Of a stretch of DNA of 64,000 nucleotides, positions 11,183 through 24,193 are shown one piece after another. Each line of letters opens with the position of its first letter. Position 1 is the stretch's first letter. The stretch comes from Turbatrix aceti (lineage: Eukaryota; Nematoda; Chromadorea; Rhabditida; Panagrolaimidae), in NCBI GenBank assembly GCA_963969345.1, contig OZ017770.1, positions 3,605,246 through 3,669,245 of the forward strand, given 5' to 3'. The position numbers and the translations under genes are program-made. The notes beneath the pieces were generated by a model that worked only from the letters and a program-made list of their open reading frames with translations, made no database searches and was not told the origin of the DNA.

Positions 11183-12906
11183 ATGACAACGACTATTGCT
11201 AACCTCGGTTGTGACGTTATTTACAAACCCGATGATCAACCATCAACCGCCCAGAGTCCAGCAACCGCGGTAACATCAGGCAAGTTTGTTATTCCTTTTC
11301 TCGCCATGTCCTTTGTTCTGTCACATGCACGGTCGGATAGCAGTTGCTATCTATCAAGCGATACCGAAACCGATGCCAGGGCACAGGGAGTATCAATGCA
11401 CACGGAGAATGTAGTGAGAAAACAAGTACTGATAAGAAGTAAACCCAAGCTATGCAAACAGACAGCGTCGAGTGTGTTCCATTGCTTCCGCAGGTCAACA
11501 ATCGTCATCGATCATCTTCGAATATATTTTTCAGATCTCACGCTATCCAGGAGAAACTGCATAAGACTAATGTCTCACCGATGGTGTCAGCTCTACACGG
11601 TTATCCAGCCGGCAGTTTGTCATGCCGTGTTGATCGTATTCGTAAGTATACAGGCAGTTATCACACTACAAACCCATAGCCTTCTTGCCAAGCTAACGCT
11701 GTGCAATTCCATATTTTTTATCCTCGCCACCCTCAAATGCCTCTTTCCGCATTCGCCACCCAGGCTTGAAGCATTCCTACGACTCGTCGGATTCATCTGT
11801 CTCGAAGGACTGACACTCGTCACGTTTACTCACTGTCTGGAAGCTTTCTTCGTCCAGCACCACGCCATGCAATTAACGCGTAAGCAATTCCTCGACATTA
11901 TACCGGCTGTTGCATTGTTCGCGTTCTCCCGGAAAAATGCGCTGTATTTTGTTTTTTTAAAGCGCTATCAAAAAAAAGCATAAAAAAGCAAGAAAGCAGG
12001 GTAACAGACTTCAAAGGTGTAATTTCAGTAAGCTTCATAGCAATAACCGCCACCGACATCGTGCTAAAAATCACTTACCTTTCGCGGGGTTACTTTCCGA
12101 CTCTTGATCTCGACTGGGGTCGTCAAACAATCTTACACTTCACCGCGCCCGTCTCTGCTCTCGCGATAGCTATCGTGAGTCAGAGGCTTTCTCAAGAATC
12201 TATCAACTCAATCAGTCTGATTGATCCTTGCCTGTGTATACTCATATCAATCATAGTCACGCCCATAGCTATTTCTTCAGGTCAGATGCTAAAAAAAAGT
12301 CTGCAAGTTACTTTTCAACGAAAAAGTCCATTTTTAGGCATGAAAATGATACCCTACATGCTCGTAAATACGCCGACCAACTTCGATGTTGATGAGTTCA
12401 AAAAAAAGGTCACAAAAAAAGTAATCAAAACCCCTGGGAAATGCGCAAGTGATAATTACTAATGCTGCAAATGCTTTTAGTTCCCCCAAGTGTTCATCGA
12501 GCACATCCACGTATTCCGTCAGAGTCCCGAAGTCGGGTTCGAAGCTTTGGTACACTACAAATTGTTTATAGACTGCGAAACGGATAATTGGACAGATGCA
12601 GTGAAATCACGGATCATTGATGTTCAGGATAAAATCACGCAATACCTCAGAGAAGCCGGCGCACAACGGATAACGATACAACCTCGAATATGTACACTTG
12701 AGCAAGAGCATGAAAAAAATAATATCTGGCTGTCATGCTCATCTATTTTATGCGAACAAAAGAACCTAACATGTTGCACCAGCAGCAGCAAGCAATCACT
12801 TCTGACAAAAGCACAACTACCACCAGTACAGCCTCCATTACTAACACAACCTGCTTCGGCACTACCAACGACGGCGGCGTATGAAGCCAAGGCAAATGCA
12901 GTCTAA
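11183..12906 (+). CDS. Divergent cation diffusion facilitator (ZnT/SLC30-like) protein
   Basis: A multi-exon gene; the later exons are well supported (12029..12280, 12338..12408, 12481..12906) and the first part (11183 to about 11950) is approximate. The C-terminal half aligns with ZnT1/ZnT10-type transporters: IDPCLCILISI in the last membrane helix, YMLVNTPTNFDVDEF at the start of the cytosolic domain, IEHIHVFRQ, and AQRITIQPRI followed by a Cys-rich tail. In the N-terminal half, RLEAFLRLVGFICLEGL fits the helix that carries RAEVxGALxNxxFL in the family. The expected HxxxD zinc-site motifs of helices 2 and 5 are not visible: helix 2 reads SLLAKLTLCNSIFF and helix 5 ITATDIVLK. The product is therefore perhaps a non-transporting partner subunit or a degenerate copy. 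The 11153 GTG is not a likely start; the ATG at 11183 is. The intron before 12029 has no clear donor. Confidence 0.65.
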
Positions 12907-13247
12907 CCACCACGATTGTTATTTTTTTGCCGACCACATGAAAAAAGAAAAAAATCTCCTGTCTGCTTCAATGCAAACACGGGAAATTCGTCCAACTAAT
13001 GTACCACCAACTCCACGTCGTCCTAAGCTAGCTAAACTCCACAAAGCAGCAAAATGTATTCATTCACCCAAAATAACACGTGAAGCAAAACAAAATATAA
13101 AAAGCGAAGTAAAGGAGAGAAAAAAATTATGTTAGTAGTCTAAACTGGCATATAACCACTGGTTTAAGGTTCCAGGAAAATCTTAGCACCCTCTGAGTTT
13201 CGATTTATTGTACATAAATCAAACAACAACAAAAAAACAACAAAGAC
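12907..13247. other. Tail-to-tail gap, possible extra C-terminal exon
   Basis: The gap lies between the CDF-like stop and the bL28m stop. A basic open frame in another phase (12941..13135, with PPTPRRPKLAKLHKAAK) could be an alternative last exon of the CDF-like gene. No donor pair makes that convincing. Confidence 0.3.
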
Positions 13248-14199
13248 CTATGCACGAAAGCGTCGACTCAGGGGATTCAGATACTTGCCCAGCAAACGCT
13301 CGCCAAAGAGCGAGGGCTGAGGCTTGAACTTGTCATCCGCTTCCGTAATGTCGCCGCTTTCTAGTTTATCGATCAGGGACCGGGCAAAAGCGTATTTCAT
13401 CGGCTCGGGGCGCGTATTGTCCTCGAGGTCTTGCAGCTTGCGGCAGGCTTCGTTCAAGTCCAGACCCACCCATTCGGCCTCATCGAGCGGAATCACGTGG
13501 TCACTGTACTTGGATTTGATGTAGTTGTGCCGATCTTCGTCCTCGGAAAAATAGGATTCTTTGGCAAGGGCAATCAGGATCTCGCGTTTGAGTCGCATGC
13601 CGAGTTTGGAGTTGACATCGATTTCGGGGGTTTTCAGGAGGTAAAAGTCGAGTCCATGCGCGTCATCAATCAGGCGAAGAGCCCGCTCGGTAACTGTGAT
13701 TTTCATATGCTTATCCAGGACTTCGGAGTAAAGAATGGTGGTTTTGAGCTCGGGAAACCAAAGTTCGGGAAGCCAGAAGCGAGGAAGAACCTTTTTCTTC
13801 GTGTACGGCTTCGACTCCTTGTAGCCCTTGATAACACCTTCACCGCCCCACAGTCCTTCATCAGCTTCCGGCACAGGTACAGGCAGGATAGGATAATTCT
13901 AAAAAACAAGTACAAAAACCCACAAGAAAACAATAAAAACTCACTTCAAGCTCGACTTCGACGAGTCTGGCAGTATCCCAGTGCCGACCAGTCATCGGGG
14001 GTCGGTAATGGACTGGCTTAACATCTGACAATACATTTTTCCAATAACGCTGCTGGTAATGGAGCGGCAAGCGGTGAACAATCGAATTTTTGTCATCCCA
14101 AATTTCCTTGTTGCGGGCAATACGCTCATGCTTGTCCCAAGTAATGACAGCCCGTGGTGGTATTGATGTGAGGCTTTTGAGGTTCTTCATCAGCGACAT
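13248..14199 (-). CDS. MRPL28: Mitochondrial large ribosomal subunit protein bL28m
   Basis: Two exons, complement(13248..13898, 13945..14199), give 301 residues. The protein is a component of the mitochondrial 39S ribosomal subunit. Family blocks include KPVHYRPP in the N-terminal part, GLWGGEGVIKGY, then LYSEVLDKHMKITVTERALR, LIDDAHGLDFYLLKTP and LDEAEWVGLDLNEA, in the order seen in animal MRPL28. The splice is phase 0 across a 46-nt intron with a gtgag donor. The ATG at 14199 is the first in frame after an acceptor-like site 17 nt upstream. The gene ends 341 bp from the CDF-like gene, with the two converging. Confidence 0.93.
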
Positions 14200-14216
14200 G
14201 GTTACGCATCTGACAC

Positions 14217-14226
14217 CTGAAACAGA
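14217..14226 (-). other. Splice-acceptor-like site 5' of bL28m start
   Basis: On the minus strand tctgtttcag ends 17 nt before the ATG at 14199. It is a candidate spliced-leader acceptor. Confidence 0.5.
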
Positions 14227-17200
14227 ACAAATAGTTGGTAATACATACGCAAATTATATAGCACGAGAGCGAGCAGTTGAAGCAGTAATTGAGAGAATTG
14301 ATGTGCTCTGCAGAATGGAGAACACTTTGCAGGCAAGAGTGTTCCCTCGTTATCTTTGCTGCACGATTTGAATAACAAACACTTTTTTTGATTGTTTTTT
14401 TATTCTTTTTAATGGGAAATGTTATCCGGAACGAAATGGGCAAAAATGATTGTGTTTTGCTTTAAGTTATGTGCTTTCCCTACGAGTAGAGGGAAGTTCT
14501 CAGGGCACTCATCACATCAAATGCATATGTACAGGGGACGAAGGCGGAGACCTTCGTCCTTGGCATCTACACATACCGTAGATTCGTCATTTAAATTCGT
14601 ATAACTTTTTTTTATAATCTGACGTGTTCTAATACAGTGGATTCTGCATTAATAAGTCGATACTAAAGTTTACGTTTTCAATGAAAGCTGATGGTTTTAT
14701 GTTTTTTTGACGGAATAAAGAGTACCTTGGTTTGACGAGGTAGTCAAATTGTTCGAAAACAAATTTGATAGGCAAATTGTAAGGTTCTTTCAGTACTCTC
14801 TGTTCCTAGTTTTCTCCGACCCCAAAAACACGCTTTTCCAGCATCTCCTGAGCTCAAGGCTTTGTTCTAAATAGTTCCTACTTCTCCTTGTGACGCCAGC
14901 TATTTTTTACCCCATTTGTCACTGCGCTTCTGTACTCCGCATGCGCCCATGGAGCGTTAATCGAAAAGTTTCTAGTGTGTTTCTGATAAATGTACAGAAT
15001 TCTTGCATATTTGAGTTCGATCTTATTTTTTACTTCTTTTATCACTTCTTTGAATCAATCAAGCTATGGTGAACACAGCAATTTAAAAAAAGGCGAACTG
15101 CCCGCGACACGAGATAATGGAAAATCTAGCCGAAAATATCATTGCAATCATTGGATTTAATCATTGGTTTACTTTGTTCTGTGATTAATCGATGTCTATC
15201 GATGTGATTTGTTGCTACAAATATATCATGAGACTTAAATCTTTTCAATGCACCGTACACCCTTCATTACTTTATAACTAAGAATGAAGAGTGGTATAAG
15301 ATTGTCCAACTGAATTAAATATCAAAATTTTAAGCCAAGTTGAATCGAATCGAGTCGAGCCGAGCACCCGATGACAGCGACCACGGAGGAAAAATGGACG
15401 CACTGCGATGCATTTCAAATGAAAGTCCGATGCATACATGTATACCCCTCGTTGTTAATCACCTGGCTAATTGATTAACGACGTCGAAAATTTAAAAAAA
15501 AGTAAAAAGAAAGTGCAGAAAGAAAAATTAAAAACCGGGGTCATAGTCATTCTGTCTTTCGGGCCATTGACTTGAAAGCTGCTTTTCATTTTTTTGCCCT
15601 CAAGTTTGCCCTGAAACTACCGGGTTTCCCAACCCACCAAAACACATTTTTACGACTGTAAACAAATTCTGATTGTAGGTAGTTATTGGAAAACTCACAA
15701 ATTTTGCAAATCTTATTGCAAAAAATGCTTACAATTTTAAAATGCCTAGAAACATAATTGTTCCAGGTTTGCTTGGTAACAAAACAACTTTTCTTCCCCG
15801 AAACAAAAAATAGTTTAAAAAATGCCTACTTTGTGTAAAAGCATTTTCTTTAAAATGCAGTCATTAAATAAAAATAGCGCAGTTTTACGAAATATCCAAA
15901 GTTATTATCGTCAACTTGTCGTGCGATATGTTGTTTCTGGTCTATCAAGCGATGTGCTTTGAGGTGTCATTATGCTTAAGTTTGATATGAAAACGAGATA
16001 ATTGAATTAACTTGTATTCCTGATATATTGCCCTGCCATATAGATGTAGAGTTTAAAAAAAAGTTTCCCGTTATGCTCTTTTAATTATTTTATGGCACAC
16101 TTGTTTGAGTGCATGTAGGGTCACATCATGAACGCATTCTGTTATGCTTCAACTGGTCGCAGGCAACGGAAATACAAAGGCCAATAACGCCTTTCCTCCA
16201 CACTTCCTGTGGGCTATATTGTCTCGGTAAAACTCCTGTTGCTCTAGCATCAGTTTCACCTACAATTTGTTGTTGCCGTTATGCAAACAGCTTTTTGGTT
16301 AGTAGATATCGTATTATTGAGGTGTCACCTGCAAGATTGATATATTTTGAATATATAAGACCGCAAGTAGGAACAGCGCGACGGTTTTGACAGCTTTTGG
16401 CTGACGTAGAGCAAAAATAACTTTGCTTAATTTACCTAGACAATAAAAATTAAACTTTATTTTGCTTGCCGCATGCTGCTAATTTTTTTCGGAGAAAAGG
16501 AATTGCTTGATTTTTATACATCGAAAGAGAAGTAGCAAGTAATGTCATTACCGCTGGTTCGCGATACCTTGAGGCAAGTGCGTCAAGTGACGCACTAGTG
16601 CCTATTGACGTACTCAAATCACTAGGCAAAATTTTATGCTGTAATATCAAGACCAAACCACTTGTTTAGCCAATTTCGCACCCGACTGAAGAGAGCTTCA
16701 CTCGGAGCATCGCTCAACCAGTGCTCTAGGGCTGCCAAAAAGCTCGGCACGTTGCAACAATGTTGAATAGCTTCTCGCATTCCGCCTTTATACGCCCTAT
16801 TTCCTCTTCTTTTTTTACTCCCTATTGCCATCTTTGCAAGTATCGATTCCGTGCTTTTGCCATTGAATAACTTTGCCTATTGACAGTTAGTTGCACCGGG
16901 ACAGCAAAGGTTCCCACACGGACAAACGAGGTCCAGTTGCCAAGAGGCGAGTCTTCAGCTTTTGACCAGAGGCAGACCACCCTTGTTTGGTGGGGCTAAA
17001 GTGCCGTAGGCACAGCCGGCTAATGTGGGGAGTTCCTTCTTCTTCCATTCCATTCAGTCATTCATTTTTTTTGTGGGATGTGCCGCGCCTATGCCCACTG
17101 CGCACGCATAGATCGCCTATGCTATGTGTCATGCCAAACGTGATGTGAGGAATAAAAAAAAATTGACGCGGAAATTGCATTTGACGACAAGGTCCATGTT

Positions 17201-17466
17201 TTCATCGTGTTTTAGCCCTCTCTCCCAGCTTTACATTCATTGCCACCTATCAAAGATTAAACAACAGCATATTGCTGCATCCGCTTGTCTGTTGTCGGGT
17301 TTGATGAGCAGTAACGGCAACGACAGCTTCATACCTCTGCTCTGAGTCGGCGGCATTTTCTGTGGCAACGAAGCGAGTACTGACAGAGAGGAGGTCGGCA
17401 GAAGCCGTCCTTCTCACGGCGAGCTACTGCGCAAACGCCATCCAAAGGTAACCAACGGCGATTAGT
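14227..17466. other. Long gene-poor region upstream of slo-1
   Basis: About 3.2 kb of AT-rich sequence between bL28m and slo-1. Two adjoining minus-strand frames at 16450..16831 are the only mildly protein-like stretch (one contains SEALFSRVRNWLNKWFG). I recognise no family, and they look like a remnant or chance. The last ~130 bp, more GC-rich, is probably slo-1 promoter and 5' UTR. Confidence 0.45.
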
Positions 17467-20400
17467 ATGTCTGATCACTTCCTCGGCGGCTCCTTGCCGC
17501 AAGGCAAGGGCTTCGCTGGCGGTAGCGGACCTTACGGATACACCAACATGCACGTCTGCAATATGTCCAGGGCGTACATTGATCTTACCGACGAAGAACG
17601 CAAATGCCTCGAAGAACGTAAATACTGGTGTTTCCTGCTGTCAAGGTTCGTTTTGTTTTCTTCTTCCAAAAAATCCTTCCTAAAGCGTTGATGTCATGTG
17701 TTGGTTCTAAAATAGTCGAGAGGACTTCCATTGTTTTTTCACAAATGTCACAGGTTGATTGCTAGCAGGGTTATTCATTAACCGGGAACAATTGTTGCAC
17801 ATTACTTTGTTATTTCAGCAATCACGCTTTTTGTTCAATTTCATTCTCTTTTTTTTTACTGTGACACTCGAAAAATTTTGATGCAGTCTGAGAATTACGA
17901 AAATCGAAATAGGATTGAATTTCAAGTGCCACAACCACAGCCATGTCGCAATGTAACCTCTACTGCATGTTGTAATATGTATCATTATTTTTGCCTCTTA
18001 TTCAGCGGAACACGCTGTTTGATGCTGCAGCAGGCAGCTTTTTCGTAAAAACGCAGCTTTGTCGGGTTCCATTGATTATTTCTGCTGAACACTAACAAAT
18101 TTCTAAAACAAAAACCACTTTTGAGGCCAAGAATTAGCGGGAATATACGGCTTACTGAAGACACACATCATCCCTATTGTAATGAAGACCAAACTCAAAA
18201 TGCTAAAAAGGCAAATTAGTTTTTTGTTGGTTTCCTGGGTTTTTGCTCTCTTTAACGATAATGCAAGGCAAATTTATTTTTCTTTTGAATTTTCAAGCAA
18301 TTGAAGAGCCAAATAAAAATTGAACCAACTTGGAGGCAATAATTACGTCATCCATGAGTTACATGATTTTTAACAAAAATGGACAACAAAAGTTCGGAAA
18401 GCATAACAATTCTTTTTTGTTTTAGCATTGTTACATTTTGTGTGTCCATGCTGCTTGTGGTGGTATGGAGGATAATAGCACACCTCTGTTGCCAACGAAC
18501 AGACAGAAGCGAAATCATAGCAGCCGAAACCGAAAACATAGCATTTAAACCCTTGCCGGGAGGACCCCCTGCCGTTCCCGGATCACCCATCAACAAATCA
18601 GACCTTAATCGCATCAACGTAAAGGAAGAACAAGTACAGATAGGATGGATGACAGAGGCAAAAGACTGGGCCGGTGAACTCATATCGGGACAGAGCATGA
18701 CCGGTCGCATACTGGTAGTCCTCGTCTTTTTGCTGTCGATTGGCTCACTCATCATCTATTTTATCGATACCTACAAAGACAGCTTTCAAGTCGAAACATG
18801 CATACCGTGGTCCGAAAGTCCTACTCAGCAAATCGATCTCGGGTTCAATATTTTCTTTCTTATTTATTTTTTTATTCGGGTAAGAATATCAAAAAATATA
18901 TATAATGTTTTTTATGACAATGTTTTAAGTTTATTGCGGCATCCGACAAAGTTTGGTTCCTGCTTGATCGGTACAGCTTTGTCGACTACTTTACAATTCC
19001 CCCGAGCTTTGTGGCCATTTATCTCGAACGCAACTGGATTGGATTGCGGTTTCTTCGCGCCCTTCGTCTTATGACAGTGCCTGATATCCTTCAGTACTTA
19101 AACATCCTCAAGACATCCTCATCCATCAGACTGACTCAGTTATTGTCTATTTTTATTTCCACATGTCTAGCAGGTGCCGGCGTAATCCACTTGGTAAGAT
19201 TAAATAGCCTCATAAGATCGAGGCAGTTAGTTTTTATTTCTCTCCGTTACAGCTAGAAAACAGCGGCGATCCATGGAAAGATTTTATGAACTCCCATCGC
19301 ATTTCCTACCCGGACTGTGTATACTTTCTTCTGGTTACCATGTCTACGGTGGGATACGGTGACATTTACTGTACAACCGTGCTTGGCAAAGGGTTTATGG
19401 TGTTCTTCATCCTGGGTGGTCTCGCCATGTTTGCAAGCTACGTACCGGAAATCGCAGATTTGATTGGAAATCGTCAGAAATACGGCGGTGAATACAAAGG
19501 AGAGCACGGGAAGAGGCATATAGTTGTTTGTGGGTACATAACGTACGAGTCAGTCAGTCACTTTCTTCAAGACTTCCTCCACGAAGATCGCGAAGACGTC
19601 GACGTTGAAGTTGTCTTCCTGCATCGCGTAGTGCCCGATCTGGAGTTAGAAGGCCTTTTTAAAAGACACTTTACAAAAGTCGAATTTTTCACCGGCACAG
19701 TGATGGACTCAATCGATCTTTCCCGAGTGAAAGTCGACGAAGCAGACGCATGTTTGGTTCTTGCAAACAAGTACAGCAGTGATCCCGATGCCGAGGATGC
19801 GGCCAACATCATGCGAGTCATCTCCATCAAGAACTACTCCTCTGACATCCGGGTGATTGTCCAGCTCATGCAGTATCACAACAAAGCCTATCTGCTCAAC
19901 ATTCCCAGTTGGGACTGGCGACGAGGTGACGACGTCATCTGTCTTGCCGAGCTCAAGCTTGGTTTCATCGCGCAGAGCTGTCTTGCTCCCGGCTTCTCAA
20001 CCATGATGGCCAACCTATTTGCTATGCGTTCCTTCAAGACGGTATGTCGCATACTATTTTCGTCAAAAAGGAAAATTAAATTTATATTAAACTCGGTGGC
20101 GTCATGTCTATTGTCTGAGTTCCAAGTCCGTTCTTTTATGCATGTTTTGTTATTTTAGTCACCTCACACTCCGGAATGGCTCAACGAATACCTTCGAGGT
20201 GCCGGCATGGAGATGTACACAGAAACGCTTTCGCATTCATGCGTCGGTCTCACATTCCCTGAGGCATCTGAGTAAGAAGTTTTTTTTTCTGTTGGCAATT
20301 ACTCTGTTGCATGTATACCGTATGTGTCCCGTCCAAAATTGCAACAATTAAGCCTAGAGGAAAAAGGAAGGAATGAAACAAAAATAGTTTTTTTATCGAT

Positions 20401-22692
20401 TTCAGTCCAAGCATACTCCTGATTGGCTAAGTTTATATCTTTGCGGCGCAGGTATGGAAATGTACACAGATACGCTATCACACAGTTTCGTCGGAATGAC
20501 GTTTCCGCAAGCATGCCAGTAAGAAAAAATGCCAAGTTTTTTTGCAAACCACTAAACCGGTTTTTTTATTCGAGTGACGTAATATTTTTGGAATTTGCAA
20601 ATTTTAACAAAGCTTAACGGTGTGGGGAGCCTTGCTTTCTAATCTACGCTACGATTATAATTGCCTGATTTTTCGAATGACATTGCGTGACCCCACGTCA
20701 TTTGGGTTCATCGCTGACATCGTTCTCATATTTCAGATTGCTTTTCACGCGTTTGGGGCTCTTGCTATTAGCCATTGAACTCAAAGATGACGAGAAGAAA
20801 GAATGCAACGTTGCCATCAATCCGGGACCAAATTCGATTATTCAGCCTCAAACACAGGGCTTTTTCATCGCTCAATCAGCAGATGAAGTCAAGAGGTTCA
20901 AAATCTTTTTTTAGACCCAGTAAATTTATCCTTGAGTTTACAGGGCATTCTACTGGTGTAAACAGTGTCACGAAGACATCGTGGATGTGTCGCTCATTAA
21001 AAAGTGCAAGTGCAAAAATCTCTCACTTTTCCGAAAGGGGGGCAAACAAATTCAGCTATTCAAGCGAAGTATAGCTGCGATGCAGACCAACACATCATCA
21101 AACTTGGGAACGAAAGCAACAATAAATGTGCCTGCGAACAACGGATATGTCGGTCGAACGGATCCGGAAATTATGTGAGTTTTGACAAAACAAAACGAGG
21201 AAGCAAGCTTTGTTTTGTTTTTCAGAAATCTTTCACAGAAAGCAACGGTCTTGAGTTACGACCCTAAATCAGGAGACTCTTATCGGGATTTTGAACAACA
21301 GGATATGAAGTACGACAGCACAGGCATGTTCCATTGGTGCCCTTCGAGATCGATCGAGGAGTGCATACTGGACCGAAGCCAGGCCGCAATGACCGTTCTG
21401 AACGGGCATGTCGTTGTTTGTCTCTTTGCCGACAAGGACAGTCCTCTCATCGGGCTGCGCAACTTTATCATGCCTCTGCGGGCTTCTAATTTCCACTACC
21501 ACGAGTTAAAACACGTTGTCATCGTCGGAGACGTAGATTACCTCAAACGGGAATGGAAGACGCTCCACAATTTGCCCAAAATATCCATCCTAAACGTACT
21601 GTCAACCCTCGTTAGCGTATCGTTATCTCATAGTGCATTTTGTTATAGGGCAATCCACTTTCCCGTGCCGACCTTCGAGCTGTCAACATCAACTTATGCG
21701 ACATGTGCGTCATTGTTTCAGCTCGAATTCCTAATCCCAACGAGGATCCCACTTTGGCGGACAAAGAGGCTATTTTGGCCTCTCTCAACGTCAAGGCCAT
21801 GCAGTTCGACGACACACTTGGATTTGGTGTGCATCGCTCGAACATGGGCGGCATTTCACCCCTTGGTAGTCCCATATCGATGCAACGCAGAGGGGCTCGC
21901 AGCGGCACAAATGTGCCTATGATAACCGAATTGGGTATGTGGTTAATGCAATTATTTCATGCTTCAATGCTTGTTTTTCTCTTGCAGTCAACGATTCGAA
22001 TGTACAGTTTCTGGACCAGGACGATGACGACGATCCTGACACAGAGTTGTACCTTACCCAGCCTTTTGCATGCGGCACAGCGTTTGCAATATCCGTGTTA
22101 GACTCTCTCATGAGTACCGTATGTTTTGAAGTGCTTTGAAAAGACGGAAGTTCAGACCGGTGAAATTTAAGACATACTTCAACGACTCCGCGCTCACTCT
22201 AATTCGAACTTTGGTGACAGGAGGCGCTACTCCAGAGCTCGAATTGATTCTTGCCGAGGGAGCGGGGCTTCGTGGCGGCTACAGTACCCATGAGACACTT
22301 TCAAATCGAGACAGATGTCGAATTTCACAAATATCGCTTCAAGACCTGCCTTATGACGGCATTGTGGTAAGAAAAATGCATTTCTAAAGAATGAAAAATA
22401 TATTTTATGATTTAGACGGGATCCACGTACGGCGAAATGTTTAGCATTGCATTGAAAAAGTACGGACAGCTTTGCATTGGTCTCTACAGGTTGCACGATC
22501 AGGCATCACCTGAATCGAACAAACGCTACGTTATTACGAATCCCCCTACCGAGCTGCGAGTCCTGTCAAGTGATACTGTAAGATTTTGATAACAACGCAG
22601 AATGAGTCTTCAATAAAAAATTTTAGGTATACGTTCTCGAACAATTTGATCCGGGTCTTGAATACGAGCCAATGGATCGACAGCTAATCTAA
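17467..22692 (+). CDS. slo-1: Large-conductance calcium-activated potassium channel SLO-1 (BK alpha)
   Basis: Thirteen coding positions: 17467..17645, 18426..18879, 18930..19193, 19253..20041, one of two alternatives (20159..20271 or 20406..20518), 20737..20895, 20944..21174, 21226..21595, 21649..21934, 21988..22118, 22172..22366, 22416..22577, 22627..22692. Either alternative gives 1132 residues, close to C. elegans SLO-1. S0 lies in exon 2 and S1 also ([20 protein letters not shown]); the S4 region is [17 protein letters not shown]; the selectivity filter TVGYGD is at ~331-336. RCK1 follows ([12 protein letters not shown]), then RCK2 with the calcium bowl [13 protein letters not shown] near residue 960. 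Intron 1 is 780 nt; the rest are short. Two acceptors are AAG rather than CAG/TAG. In nematodes this channel sets neuronal and muscle excitability and is the emodepside target. Every exon phase closes. Confidence 0.97.
20159..20271 (+). other. slo-1: slo-1 alternative exon A
   Basis: A 113-nt exon with consensus acceptor (ttttag) and donor (gtaag) encodes [20 protein letters not shown] and then [12 protein letters not shown]. Because 113 is not a multiple of three, it must be exchanged with exon B rather than added to it. Confidence 0.9.
20406..20518 (+). other. slo-1: slo-1 alternative exon B
   Basis: A second 113-nt exon 134 nt downstream, in the same phase, with its own ttcag acceptor and gtaag donor. 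It encodes [20 protein letters not shown] and then [12 protein letters not shown]. It keeps the [22 protein letters not shown] core of other animal BK channels, so it is the more conserved version. Confidence 0.9.
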
Positions 22693-22962
22693 CTTCTATC
22701 CATTGCCCAATTCCACAAACAATTTTCAGTGTTTTTCAGAGTTTAAACAAATGAAATATTCCATACCGTTTAAGACATACATTGTTATTCGTTGATTTTA
22801 ACTTTCAGTTTCCCGTGATTGAAGTGCCGTTAAATGAAACACTTTTTTATATCGTAGCCGATAAGGTGGATCAAAATGTATAAAGATAATCTTTTACAAC
22901 AAGCAGAATGAAAAAAAAGTATTGTTACACCGCATGGGTTAAGTTAAAAATCAATAACTTGA

Positions 22963-24193
22963 TCAATAATGGGTAGTTCTCTTATACGTCTGCCTCATGA
23001 CGGATTCTCGGATTTCACGGCCCAGAGTTGTGCAATCCACCGACTTGAAGCGCCTAATAATGGCTTTAAAGTGTTTTTCTTGGTGCCAGGGAAGGATCAG
23101 CTTGGCTGCCAGGTCGCCATTGCTGTCGGCGTTGGCCATGATGAGGAAAGTGCCCTTTGTGATGGAGCACCGGCAGCTCGGAGAGTCGCTGACGGCTGCC
23201 AAGCGAACGTATAGGTTGGATGCGGGACGATGATGTGCCAATGGGCTGTCTTTGAATACCTTGGCTTTCTTAACAACGAGGTGCGTTTCGTTGACGGGCT
23301 GTATCCTCGCACGAAGCACTGAAAAGTCACTCGAGTCAGGCCAAATAGCCAGGAAGGGCCACTGCTGTTCAACTCTCTCACAAGAGACCAGTGGCTTGCA
23401 AGAGGCGGCAAACCTCAAAGGTTTTGTCAAATCAATCCCTGCCAGATGAGCAACGTACCGATTGACGCGCGGCAAAAGTTGTCAAGAATATTTTCAAACG
23501 TGGCTGCCTGATGGCAACTCTTACACACCGAGTTGTTTTCTGTAACTAAGTGAAAAAATATTAGTTGTTGAAAGAAAAATGGGATCAAAAACTAACTTTT
23601 AGACACCGTTACGGGTTTAATGCACATGTCGTCGTCTTCGAATTGTTCGCACGAGAGCATTTCGGGCCAGGGGAAACCGTACTGCTTCATTCTGTTTTCG
23701 CAGCTATGCTGAACTTCTAGACACAGCGATTTGCAGGGCTTGATGGGCTTGTCCAGGTTGGGCAAGCAGACAGGAGCGAACAATGAACACAAAAAGAGCT
23801 AAAAACTAAATTAATAATGCTGAATCCATCTCGACATCATGCTACCTGGGTATTTGGACTACAGTGCACGCGCACTAGGCTCTGCCATGCCGAACTTTGC
23901 TCAATGATTTCATCCAGATTTTCGTGTTCTAATAAATTTGGAATTCTCATGGAATTGTACTGAAACATGATGTTCCTGATTCAAATTACAAACTTCAAAA
24001 AATAAATTACCTGCATTCCATAGCAAAGGGCAAACTTTTTAGGAATGTCGATACATGTGTTGGCAGGTGGTTGATCGGAAGTAGCCATTGTCCATGCTTC
24101 GCTAATAAATACTGGGTGGTCAAAGGCACCGGCATGTGCAGCTGCGGTCAGAGCAATGGCATAAATTACGATAATGGAGTTTTTGACGGCCAT
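22963..24193 (-). CDS. sfrp: Secreted frizzled-related protein (CRD + netrin-like domain)
   Basis: Five exons, complement(22963..23318, 23459..23539, 23597..23798, 23846..23959, 24011..24193), give 311 residues. A signal peptide (VIYAIALTAAAHAGAF) precedes a frizzled cysteine-rich domain at ~45-165, with the conserved stretches CIDIPKKFALCYGMQ, CSLFAPVC, CKSLCLEV and MLSCEQF. There is no seven-helix region; instead the protein ends in a netrin-like domain (VLRARIQPV, CRCSITKGTFLIMAN, then RFKSVDC), the sFRP layout. It would bind Wnt ligands outside the cell. The intron between the last two exons is 140 nt and, unlike its neighbours, partly open. Boundaries were chosen because they restore the NTR start and close the phase. 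It converges on slo-1, with 270 bp between stops. Confidence 0.9.

Noticed and set aside
12881..13135. Basic open frame after the CDF-like stop
   Set aside because: It could be an extra exon, but I found no donor/acceptor pair that joins it in phase, and no domain.
16450..16831. Two adjoining minus-strand frames that look mildly protein-like
   Set aside because: They overlap in different phases, and neither matches a family I know. A possible splice at a gatattacag site does not create a recognisable protein.
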